This document shows positions 1 through 9,900 of a stretch of DNA of 41,550 nt, one piece after another. Both the position numbers and the translations under genes were made by a program. Position 1 is the first letter of the stretch, and every line of letters starts with the position of its first letter. The DNA lies in the NCBI GenBank assembly GCA_027625095.1, contig JAQBXN010000072.1, positions 1-41,550 on the forward strand. Reading direction: 5' to 3'. This DNA is from Planctomycetota bacterium (lineage in GTDB: Bacteria > Planctomycetota > PUPC01 > JACPCR01). The notes under the pieces were generated by a model, which did no database searches, was not told the origin of the DNA, and was given only the letters and a program-made list of their open reading frames with translations.

Positions 1-247
1 GCGCCCCAGGCCACATGCTCCCGCCCCTCCTTGGCTGAAAATGTGTAACACAAATTCTGGAACAAGAAACCTCGCAAAACCGCCTCTAATGCTCGTTTAC
101 AAGTCGTTGTCCGGAGTTCTGCTTCGGGGCTTCGATGCGTTTTTCCAATTCTGTCCCCAAGTTGAAAACCTGGGGCTAATTGCCTCCGTCCCTTCGGGAC
201 TATTGAAGGTGGCAACAATATTTTGGCCGGAGTCCTTAACCTGACCG
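1..247. other. Left edge without a recognisable gene
   Basis: The only open frames here are short and overlap each other. The stretch has repeat-like features, such as the small palindrome tcccttcggga near 189-199. It abuts the truncated end of the sensor kinase remnant, so it may be a repeat or insertion that ended that gene. Nothing coding can be supported. Confidence 0.5.
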
Positions 248-957
248 TCAGGGGGGTTGCAGGCGAGTGAAAGCAAGCGGGCAGCATCTCCGGGTTTCAA
301 AGCTGTCGATACGCTCGCCCTTACTTATCCTTCGAAGGATTGTTTCAGAATCTCGGGGATCACCTGGCGAAATCAGCATGAATATCGACTGACCGATAGC
401 CTCCTTCGAGTTGTATCCATAAATGCGTTCGGCTCCCAGGTTCCAACTGGTGAGGGTTCCATCCAGAGCCTTTCCAATGATGGCATCGGACGAAGATTCA
501 ATGATGGCTTCGTATTGCCGCAGCCGTTCTTCAACCCGCTTTCGTTCTTGAACTTCCGCTTCAAGTTGCTGGTTAACCGGCGCCAGACCAGGGAGCGACA
601 GAGCGCGGGGAATGACTGGGATGAGGGCGATCACGGTCGCCCAGGAAACAAAGGCAGTAATCACCTTGGACAGTGCAGACAGGCGATACCACGGATGCCA
701 GAAGATGGTCGCCTCAATGAAATGTCCTATTCCACAAGCAAGGATGAACGCAGCAAAGAGCCAGAAAATGGGCAGGAACGGGGTATCCCTTCTTTTCAGA
801 CGAAATACGCCAGGACTAAGGGAATGGCAGCATACGCCCCGAAAATGGCAAAGTCCGAAACGATGTGAGTCCAACCGTGCATCAGGGACCACTGACCGCA
901 GGTCCATCGCGCAGGGAAATCGGAGGTGTCAAAAATCTTGAGAAGAAATGTAAACAT
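248..957 (-). pseudogene. Broken sensor kinase: ethylene-receptor-like membrane domain plus PAS
   Basis: Two reading frames together give the N-terminus of a membrane sensor kinase. The first starts at ATG 955-957 and reads FDTSDFPARW, then a hydrophobic stretch ending LVLAYFV at a stop near 796. The second continues at once with RLKRRDTPFLPIFW and ACGIGHFIEA, then a coiled linker and a PAS domain (YEAIIESSSDAIIG onward). One base lost near 796-803 explains the break. Homology stops inside the PAS domain near 287 (after SFETRR), where the frame runs into repeat-like sequence and a stop at 248. No HisKA or ATPase domain remains. The CGxxH spacing matches the copper ligands (C65/H69) of plant ETR1, so the ancestral protein was probably an ethylene-receptor-like PAS sensor kinase. 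A sequencing error could explain the frameshift but not the missing C-terminus. Confidence 0.75.
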
Positions 958-1195
958 ATTTTCGCCCGGGAAGAGGTGCCGTCGAATTTTCGGTCTGAAG
1001 ACAGCCGGAGCATCCATCCGCCATACAAAGGAAGTCTGAAGATATCATGGAGTCTTCGGTCTTGATTTCTCGATGAGGCATGGAAAGTGTCGACGAACAA
1101 CAGTCGTAGCTTAGCCGCAAGCTACCAACTGGCTAAATTGGCTTCGAGGAGCAGACAAGCTGGCCGCTTGTCGTTGCGTTGTTTCATCCGTCCCA

Positions 1196-3421
1196 TCACT
1201 TTTCCTCCTTCGGCAGACTCAACTGGTACACCACCGTTCCCCCGTTATGGTGCTGCGGGCGTTGGCCTGGCTGTACAACATCTCTGGAGCGGCTGGTGAA
1301 GATCAGATTGCCGTCGGCGAAAACAGCGGGCCGGACGATGGCGCCGTTCCATTGCATGTCTTCTTTCCAAACCAGGAGGGCATCTTCGATCTGGATGCCC
1401 CAGAGTTTGCCAATCGCAGTTCCACCGAAGAGAAATTTTCCCACCAGGATCGGAGCAGCGATCACCGAGCCTTCCACTTGTGCCGGCTGTTTCCATACCG
1501 GTTTTCCGGTGAGGCACTCGAGGGCGTAGACATTGCCTTTCGTATCGCCGAAATAGATGTGCCCATTCGCCAGGCATGAGCCGCTTTCGATGGGCGCTCT
1601 CGCTTTGTATGTCCACACTATCTTTCCTGAGGCGCAGTCCATTGCATGGAATTCTTCCGAACGTGTACCAAGGTAGACAAGCTTTCCGTCCGTACATGGC
1701 GTGCTGACGATGTCCCCTTTCAGATCGGCCTTCCAGCGCTGGACTCCGAGTTCCGCATCCAACGCGTAAAGATGTTGGTCTCGTGAGCCGAAATAGATTT
1801 GTCCGTCGGCCGCGCAAGGGCTGCCTTCGATCCAGTCCAGGGCAGGGAAGTTCCAGAGCATCCGTCCATTCACCGCGTCCAGGGCGTAGAGCCTCCGATC
1901 GAGGCCGCCGTAGTAAACGACATCGCGATAAACCAACGGAGAACCAAGGCAGGGCCCTCCCCCGGGGAACGACCAGATTTCATCTTCGCTAATGAGTGAC
2001 ACCGCGTGCATCTCGCCGGTTTTTGTTCCGAAGAACAGCACGCCGTCCGCCACGCTGACCGAACTCGTCACCTGGTAGGGCGAGGCGAGAATGTCGAAGG
2101 GCAGGCCGTAAACGTGCCGGCCTTCCGCCCAGACGGAACCGCTGAGGTGCCTTTCTTCGTGAGCAAATCGTTCGATGTCGGCCTTTGTTTTCTTGAGGGG
2201 AAGTCCGTAGAGGGCATCCGGGACAGCGCCCGTGCGGGATGAGAACTTGCCATCGGTCAGCCAGTTCTCGCTGTAAGCGCCAGTCTCTGCTCGATCAAAT
2301 TCTTTCACAAACTCAGCCACGATTGCCGGCTGACTGATAAAGCGGCTGCGGGCCTGCTTGGAGATGGCTCTTGCATTTGAGTATTTGCCCAGGTCAATAA
2401 GGGTACGCACGTGAGCCAGGAACGTTTCTGCTTCGCTCCCGGTTCTGTAAATGAGTGGCCCGGCTTCAACTCTCGCAAGTTCCTTGAAAGAAGCATGACG
2501 GCCATCAAACGGTTTGAGCGGCTGACTGGAATCCCTGGGTCGGAAACGCAGGTTAGGCCGGGCGTTGTTGGTGTACAGCTCAAGCAGGTTGTCTCCCTCG
2601 TCGAACTTTGCGACCCCGGTCGGGCTGAAGTTCAAATCGTAATTGGTGTACCAGCCGGGAACAGCCGGGGTCTTGGTGTCGCCATTGACGAACAAGACAC
2701 CAAATTCACCGCTCGTCTTCCCCTGCCCTACAGAAATCTCATACTTGCCGGCCTCCTCGATCTTTATCGCGGCACGGAAAACGTGGTACCAGTGCTGCTG
2801 TAGTTGGACATCAGTGGAGGCGTGGATCCCGGTCTTCATAAACCTGCCGGGCAATTCCTTTTTCTGTTTTTCTTCTTCCAGCCTCTTCTTTTCAATCGTT
2901 TCATTCCGCATCCGCTTGAAGGTAGTCATGGTGCCTTCAAGGCTCTTGAACCATTGGCGTGGAGCCCCGCTATGTCCTTCAAAGCTGTCGGAGCTGTAAC
3001 CGCCCGTGGGATGCCATTCCTTGCGGCCTCCGGGGTAGACCCCCTCGATAGCAGGAAGCTTCTCTGACAAGTTGCCGAAGAGCACGGTGTATTCGCCCGG
3101 CCCCGAATTTCCGTCGAACAGGATGCGTGCGGTCGAACGAACTGAGTAACAGACGAAATGGCTCACTGGCTGTTGCTTCGAGTCGAAGACTCGGATGTCG
3201 CGTCCGTCTTCCTGCGCGAGCCCTCGATGGTCGAGGAGGATCTCGTAGTGCGCCGAAGCAACAAAAGCGGATGCCGATGTGCGGGCAGTCCACCCGTCGA
3301 GCCAACCGTCCTTGAGGGCTGGGGATTCTTCGGTGTGGAGCGCGAGGGGGAACAGGAAAAGAAGGCAGAGGGCAAACGCGAAGACGCAAGCTGGCAGCTT
3401 GCTGGCCCGGAGAGAGCGCAC
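1196..3421 (-). CDS. Secreted DUF2341 / PQQ-like beta-propeller protein
   Basis: A predicted exported protein of 741 residues counted from a GTG start at 3419-3421. The n-region carries several basic residues and is followed by a strong hydrophobic core (VFAFALCLLFLFPLAL), a signal peptide. Residues about 50-120 resemble DUF2341. Residues 210-300 look like a carbohydrate-binding-type beta-sandwich. Residues about 455-740 hold at least five PQQ-like propeller blades, with the recurring pattern DGxxYFGSxDxxLYALDAxxGxxxW. PQQ-like propellers without an enzyme domain usually serve as scaffolds or binding modules, so catalysis is not implied. The open frame extends upstream without a stop to ATG 3962-3964, which overlaps the stop of the giant gene, but that extension is mostly palindromic repeat. 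GTG is the last plausible start before the signal peptide, although no clear Shine-Dalgarno sequence precedes it. It probably shares a transcript with the 2267-residue protein. Confidence 0.8.
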   Translation of the reverse strand: MRSLRASKLPACVFAFALCLLFLFPLALHTEESPALKDGWLDGWTARTSASAFVASAHYEILLDHRGLAQEDGRDIRVFDSKQQPVSHFVCYSVRSTARILFDGNSGPGEYTVLFGNLSEKLPAIEGVYPGGRKEWHPTGGYSSDSFEGHSGAPRQWFKSLEGTMTTFKRMRNETIEKKRLEEEKQKKELPGRFMKTGIHASTDVQLQQHWYHVFRAAIKIEEAGKYEISVGQGKTSGEFGVLFVNGDTKTPAVPGWYTNYDLNFSPTGVAKFDEGDNLLELYTNNARPNLRFRPRDSSQPLKPFDGRHASFKELARVEAGPLIYRTGSEAETFLAHVRTLIDLGKYSNARAISKQARSRFISQPAIVAEFVKEFDRAETGAYSENWLTDGKFSSRTGAVPDALYGLPLKKTKADIERFAHEERHLSGSVWAEGRHVYGLPFDILASPYQVTSSVSVADGVLFFGTKTGEMHAVSLISEDEIWSFPGGGPCLGSPLVYRDVVYYGGLDRRLYALDAVNGRMLWNFPALDWIEGSPCAADGQIYFGSRDQHLYALDAELGVQRWKADLKGDIVSTPCTDGKLVYLGTRSEEFHAMDCASGKIVWTYKARAPIESGSCLANGHIYFGDTKGNVYALECLTGKPVWKQPAQVEGSVIAAPILVGKFLFGGTAIGKLWGIQIEDALLVWKEDMQWNGAIVRPAVFADGNLIFTSRSRDVVQPGQRPQHHNGGTVVYQLSLPKEEK

Positions 3422-3462
3422 TGAACCAGAGCAGGCAAGCTGGTGGATTGAAGCTGCGATTC

Positions 3463-3573
3463 TTGAACGCCGAAGGTGTTCTGTCCTATAGCCCAGGGTT
3501 AGCGAGGCTTTGCGAGCAACCCTGGGTAATAGGCAAGAAACATCTTCAACCCCAACGGGGTTGCGTCCATGAA
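3463..3573. repeat. 111-bp exact direct repeat, copy 1
   Basis: The segment is base-for-base identical to 3787-3897. It starts ttgaacgccgaaggtgtt and ends ggggttgcgtccatgaa, and contains the imperfect palindrome cccagggtt...aaccctggg. This style of repeat is typical of intergenic palindromic families. Here both copies lie in the open frame upstream of the PQQ-propeller gene. Confidence 0.95.
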
Positions 3574-3786
3574 CACTATTCCGAAAAGCTTTGGGATCAA
3601 TGGACGCAACACCTTCGGCGTTGAAGACATAATGCCGACCTGACCCAGGGTAGCTCGCAAAGCCTCGCAACCCTGGGCTGTAGGACGCAACCACTTCGTG
3701 GTTGAAGAGTTTTGCGTCGCGCTCAAGGCTCACACTCGGTGCTGCATGATGCCGTCCCTCCTGGACTGATGAGTGATATTCATTTT
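3574..3786. repeat. Diverged inverted copy of the 111-bp repeat and spacer
   Basis: Between the two direct copies, about 3600-3705 carries a diverged copy in the opposite orientation: gacgcaacaccttcggcgttgaa, then cccagggtagctcgcaaagcctcgcaaccctggg, then a further gacgcaaccacttcgtggttgaa unit. The three elements form a direct-inverted-direct cluster able to fold into large hairpins. Confidence 0.8.
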
Positions 3787-3897
3787 TTGAACGCCGAAGG
3801 TGTTCTGTCCTATAGCCCAGGGTTAGCGAGGCTTTGCGAGCAACCCTGGGTAATAGGCAAGAAACATCTTCAACCCCAACGGGGTTGCGTCCATGAA
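3787..3897. repeat. 111-bp exact direct repeat, copy 2
   Basis: Identical to 3463-3573 and offset by 324 bases (108 codons), so both copies are read in the same frame by the open frame on the minus strand. Confidence 0.95.
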
Positions 3898-3927
3898 TGT
3901 GATCCTGAGAGTCAAAACCAAAGCTCA

Positions 3928-3952
3928 CAAGCTGGCGGATTGAAGCTGCGAT
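3928..3952. repeat. 25-bp flank repeated at 3436-3460
   Basis: The sequence caagctggcggattgaagctgcgat at 3928-3952 recurs at 3436-3460 with one mismatch. The offset is exactly 492 bases (164 codons). The two copies bracket the repeat cluster, as if it had been inserted or amplified in frame with duplication of its flank. Confidence 0.85.
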
Positions 3953-3960
3953 CTGCTTCC

Positions 3961-6900
3961 TCATTTCACCTCCTCCTTTCCGGCTTTCTCGGCAGCTCGC
4001 AACTTCTTGATGGTTTCCATACCGCCGTAAAGCTCGACTTCGGTGATGGAGGAGTGGCCTTCTATGAGGTGGATGCGCAAGTTCTTGGAGAAGACTGGCG
4101 GGTCGAATTTGTGAAAATGATAGACCTCGTGATTGTCGCGGACTTTGACCAGTTGTTTCCAGAAGCCGCGCTTCAACTGCCGTCGCTCCAGGTCGCTCAG
4201 ATCGCTACGGCGATCGTAGGACTCGATGTAGGCTTCGATGGAATAGGCTGACAGGCGAGGGAGAGACGGATCTTCTGCCATGGCGAAGTGGGTCAGCACT
4301 TCCTTCTGCGGCAGCGTGATGTCGATGAAGCAAGGCAGTTCCATCCAATAGTTGTTGAGAAAGAAATTGCCGTCACCGAACCATTTCCCATCCAGCAGGG
4401 CAGGCTCAGACTCGAAGAGGCGGCCGTTGATGAATTTGTAGGGGTCGGCCCAGCGGGTGATATGCGCGCCGATCTTCGCACGCAGGGCACTGGAGCGGAA
4501 AAGCTCCAGCCTGACCGGCATCTGCGACAGTTCGCCGGCGGTGCTCTGCCCGTCATACAGATTTGCCACCCGGAGGAGATTCCTGGAAGGAAAATTGATT
4601 GGCCGCACGGCGACACCGGTAGCCGCTCGCAAGTTGCCCGATCCGGCAATCTCGATCCTTACGCTCTTTGTCCGGCCACCGAGCTGAAGAAGAGCCTCTT
4701 GCATGGACGCTTTTTCGCCCGGCTGTGTATTAAGGGTCAGCCTCGATACAGACTGCACGGTTTCCATCCCACGCAGCTTTTCCGTTTCAATCACCTTCAG
4801 GCTCAGCCCACCGTCCCCGGCCACGCGTCGGTTCTCCCATTCCACCGCGTAAATCCCGAAAGGCGTTCCCTCGATCTCTTTCACCAGACTTTTTCCAGCA
4901 GACACCTCGCCGGCCAGACCAACGGCGTCTTCGCCCAGCCCGACGTCGCGACGGATGCGGGCGAACAGAGTCTCGCCGCTGTCTGAATCTGAGTTCAGTC
5001 CGGGAAGAGCCTCCAGTTCCAGCCATCGTTTTTCGACCCAATCCGGTTCTTCGTAACGGCTGACATCCGCCTCCCATTTCTTCTCGCCCTCCGGAGTGAA
5101 GAAGAACACCTTGCCGCGCAGGTTGCCGGCCACGAGAGAGCCGTCGGGAAGAAATGCCAGTTGAGCGGCCGCATCGGCCTCCACCTTCCAGATCGGTTTC
5201 AGATTCGTATCTACGACTTGGATCAAGCCTGAGTAGTTGGATATCGCCAGACGGCCTCGCGGCTCGTCATGCGCCAGGGAGAGAATGAGATTGTTCGTCT
5301 TCAGAGTGGAGAGTGTGCGCCATGAACCATCGGAAACGTGCAGGCTGTCACCGCAGGTGAAAGCGAGGCGCTTATCCGGCAGCAAGATGTCACCAACACG
5401 AGTCTGCAGGCCACCCGCGTAATATGGGATTTCGAACTGCTCTACCTGGATGGGCTGAAGCTCGCTGTCCAGGAGAATGGTTTTCACCTTGGATTTTGTG
5501 CGGATGGTAAGGATGCAGAACTTTCCATCTCTGACGAACTGAAGTTCCTCCGAAAAGTCTCCAGTCAGGCCGGTCGCTTCGACGCACTTTGCCAGGTCGA
5601 AATTGATTTTCTTCTTCTGCTCCCCGGTCAGCGCATCGTAATGAAGGAGGTAGTCGCCGTAATCGCCGGTGATGCCCGGGGCCTTGCCTTTGAGGCGGAG
5701 GAGGATGGTGTCGCCGTTATCGATGATGCCGAGCAGTTCCGGCTTTCTGCCGAACAGGATTTCATCCGCGTCGTGGAACTGATCCCATTCGTCAAACCGC
5801 CAGAGTTGTTCCAGGGATGGGGAAAGCACTTGAATCCAGCGGCCCCCGTAATGGATGACGTAACGCCCGCGTGGGTCGTATGCTGTTCTCCCCCGGATCT
5901 GCCAGTGAAGTTTCCCGTCCGGGCCGCGGCGATACATGCGGCCATCCGATTGAATGAGCAGTTCATCGCCGTCGACGAATTGGATCCCGCCCGTATTCAC
6001 GTGCCCGACCTTGTCTTCAAAAAGCGGCTCACCCTGCCGATTGAAAACGAAAACATTTCGTGCGTAACCGAGAGTTCCGATCCCAATCTTCGCGCCGTCG
6101 CTGCTCACTGAGACGACCTGTACGGGATCGCCGTCCATCCGGCTGAAAGACGAACCGGAGCGCGACTGGCCTTTGAGGATTTTCGCTTCGCCGCTCTCTG
6201 CCTGTCTGGCTGGCGTGGAAGTCTTGACGGCAGGCAAATCCGCAAGCGTGCCGATGGCGGCCCGGATGCCTTTGTCGTCCGGGCCTGCGATTACGAGGGC
6301 GTCGCGCCCGAAAGCAAACGCGCTCCGGACGAGGGCGAGAATACCGCGGCCGGGGCCGGGATAATGCGCGGACAGAGGACGCAGAAGAAGTTGGCTTTCC
6401 TGGAGTTCTTCCAACAGAGCGAATTCGCCTTCTCCGCCGAGGAGTGCCACGTGATGATCGATGTATTGCGCAGGTTTGAGTTCCGTCCAGTTCTGATACA
6501 GGTGAACTCGCTCTGCTCTGCTGAAAACCCCTTCACTGTTCTCCTGCCGGATTTCGCATTTCACGCCCAGCTTATCGAGCGCAGCCTTCAGCTCTCTGGC
6601 CAGCCCCAGCCGTTCTATTTCCTGCTCCTCGCTGAGAAGGATCAGAACTGGTGCCCCGTCCTTCTTCCTATCAGAGATAAAATTCCGGATGAGTTCGCCG
6701 CGCTGAACGTCCACCGCTGGAACTTCGCTAGCCGTCAGTACCACCGCTTGTTTTCCAGCGCTGGCATCAGTAACCGCAATCAGGTGCTCGAATTCCAGAC
6801 CACTCGCCAGTTCCCGTACAACCATCTTCCAGGTCCCGGCCGTTCCGGAAAAGGGAATGACCAGATCAAGTTTGGTGGAGAGGAATGCGGCCGGATGCCG

Positions 6901-9900
6901 CTCGGCGAACAAACGCCCTTGAGGATCACGCAGGCTTACCAATAGAGGGATCGGCGCGTTGATAGCATCGCCGGCTTCGTCCACAACGGCCAGGGCAATT
7001 GGGAGCGTGTCCCCCGTCGCGGCTTTATTCGTGGCCTGGATCTTCAGCCCGGCAATTGCGTTGGGAAGGCTGAGGAAGAAACGCACGGGAGTATGCGAGA
7101 GGTCCACCTGCGTCCTGATTGTTTCGCCGTTCTCAACGCCGGTGATCCTTCGATTGGTGTAGATCTCGTAAGTGGTCCGTGCTTTCGGAAAGGTCACCCA
7201 TTCCTTCAACGGCAGAAAAACAGTTTCGTTTGCTTCCCCACCATGCATGCTCCAGGTGGCGCTGCTGGTGACCCTTGTGGTGCCCATGAAACTTGGATTG
7301 AGATGAGCCCAGACGAAAGTGAGCCGCCCGTCGCCCGCGCGGCTGGTCTGCACAAACGTCCGGTCGGTCTCGGCCTGGGCGAAGGGCCGCATCGTTTTTT
7401 CAAGAGCGGCCTTCAGCACCGGAATCTTGCGCTTCATCTCCCCGAAGAGATAGGCGGTGCCTATGTCGCACATGGCGTTGAACGACCAGATGTCATTCAC
7501 GTTGTGCATTTCCTTAAAGTCGTCATCGATGCGAAACGCGCCCCTGGGCAGCAGTTTCGATTTCGAGCCGACGAGCAGCAGACCTCCCTTCGCCGCAAAC
7601 GCTTCGAGTGCATGCACGTGAGCCGGAAGCGCGTAATTGAAGGCTGGCACAACCACCACTTTGTAACGGGCCAGGTCGCCGGCATCGATATGCTCTTCGG
7701 TCAGGACTTCAGAATTGTGGCCAAGAAGCGCAAGCTGCGCGATGGCGCTGAAGACACCGTCTTTGGTATTCCCACATTCCTCCACGATATCGAAACCCAC
7801 GTAGTCATACATGCTCTGGCGGAACGAATAGAAAACGCCGATGTCAGCCACCGGATCGAAGCTGCGAAAGAGATTGCCATAGGTGTGGAGCAGGTCACGA
7901 ATGTCCCGCCGTTCCTCGTGGTAACCGGTGTGCATGAAGGCGCGGGGATTTTCCGCTTCCTTCCTCATACCGCTGTAATAGCCGAAGCCCTTGGCCCCCG
8001 CGGCGAGGTAGCCGGCAAGATGCGTCTTCAGTTGATAGAAGCCGTGATTACCGTTGAAACCGAGCGTGCCCCAGCACTCCGCACCGGTCATCTTAAAAAA
8101 CCGGGTTCGCACCAGCGGGTGAAGAATCAACTGCATACCATAGTCGCCGGCGCCGGACTGCACCAGGAGTGTGGTCGCGTTCCTCAGGGCAGTCATCGGA
8201 TAGTCACCGGTTTCCGTGGCGCCCCATGCCGGCCCTTGTTCGCCAAAGCGCAAGCCGGGGAACAGCGGATTGACCGATTCACGCGCCAGTTTGAAGTAGT
8301 CGCCCCGGATGCGATTTTCGTCGGCGGCCCACGCCTCCCAGCGACGGGCAACCTCCGTAAGTTCGGGAGTAGTCCGTCCCTGGGTGATCTCTTTCAGGAA
8401 TTGATAGGCATCGGTCCCGGACGGTGGTTTGAAGCCATGCTTCTTAACAAAATTCTCCATCTGTATCCGCATTCGCACCGCCCGCCCGCTGTCGCCCACC
8501 TCACTGTCGCCCGTGGTCACGGTATCGTCCTTGACAAGAGTCATACCGAGAAAGTTATCGAACTTCCTGGCAATCTGCGCGGTGAGCTGATACTGCCGCA
8601 TCTTTGACTGCACTTCTTTCGGCGTCGAGTGGATGAGAGAGCGCGGGCTGAAGGGCGCGTAAAGGGTGTTGTATTCGCCCATACCCTGGCTGGATAGAGT
8701 ATCGAACGCCCGTTCAAGAAAGTTGCCATAATAGAACTGCTCATGCGCGGGCAGCCCGAGACTGCTTCGAAGAATGTTTTCAACCTGCGCGACCTCGCTC
8801 GATGAGTCTCGGCCCTGGTAGCGTTCGAGGGTCGTGTGACCGCTCCAGTTGCTGACGTTGAGGTTTGTCTGCCGGGCGTGAACCTCGCCACTGCGCTGAA
8901 TCATGCGGAGGTTCTCATTCGCTTCCCGAATCGACTTCGGCACGTTGTAGTAGGTGAAGCCGTGGTCGATATTGGAGTATCCGGCCCAGCCGTCATCGTA
9001 ATGCGGGAAGACATTCTCGAACTGCGGCTCTCGGAGAATCACCTTCCATTGATTGGACCGGAGCGCGCCGAACGCCGCCTCGACAGTGTAGTCGCCATCC
9101 TCCAGCGCACGGGTCGTTGCACCATCCAACATTAGATGAAACGGATGCTTTCCTTCGGGCAGTCCTGCCGGCATGGGACGCCGGAAAATCTCATAAACAC
9201 GATCACCGCTCTTCATGGTGACGAACAGTTCGGCGGCCGAAAGAGGATTGGCCGTTTTGAGCACCACCGAAATGGGAAGGTCTTTGCCGAGGAAGAAACC
9301 GTGCCGCCCCACGGGTGTGAAAACCGACAGGGTCGCACCGGACTCGCCGGTCACGCCGAGGATGAAATCGGCCTGCAATGGGGAATCGGGGCTGCATTCG
9401 CCGCGCCGGCCCACTACGAGGCGGAGCACGTAAACGCTTGCAGGCACTTGAGGCACACCGACCGAGAAGACCTCCGGGTCTGAAGTCTGCGACAGCGGCG
9501 CGCTCTGCCATTCGGACAGAGCGGCATCAGTCGCAGGCAGTTCTCGCAGCCATCCATTGTCAGCAAGCACCGACTGCCTCCAGAGAAACGCCTTCACCTG
9601 CGGCGGCAGCAGCGTTTGCGCGTCGAGGGCATCTTTGAACTGCACACGCACAGGAAACTCACCGCCCGCCTTCACGCTGAAACCGGGCAACGAAACGGAG
9701 AGCAGCCTCGGCTCGCCGGAGGCCGGATGAGAATTGTCAATCAGGAGGCTTCGCCGTGGATAAACGCCGAGGTCGCCGTAAAACGTCACCTCTTCGTTGC
9801 GCGCCCGATTACCGAAATTAATGGACGAACCACTGGCCGTGCTGAAAGCATAAAACGGCTTGGTAACCAGTTCGTCGTCCTTGAGTGAGAGTAGTTTCAG

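Noticed and set aside
97..300. Small open frame on the minus strand at the left edge
   Set aside because: It overlaps the remnant kinase region in a different frame and reads through repeat-like sequence.
3463..3897. CRISPR array
   Set aside because: Only two identical units of 111 bases with an inverted relative between them. There are no short repeats with unique spacers of equal length and no cas genes.
1196..3964. The full 922-codon frame as the true PQQ-propeller protein
   Set aside because: The first 181 codons are mostly intergenic-type palindromic repeat, and the signal peptide begins only at GTG 3421. The ATG is discussed as a finding, not as the annotated start.
7093..8607. A 504-codon open frame on the plus strand inside the giant gene
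   Set aside because: It is antisense to a frame with clear protein character throughout. Its translation is rich in His/Gly/Arg with no domain pattern, as expected for the shadow of a G/C-rich gene.
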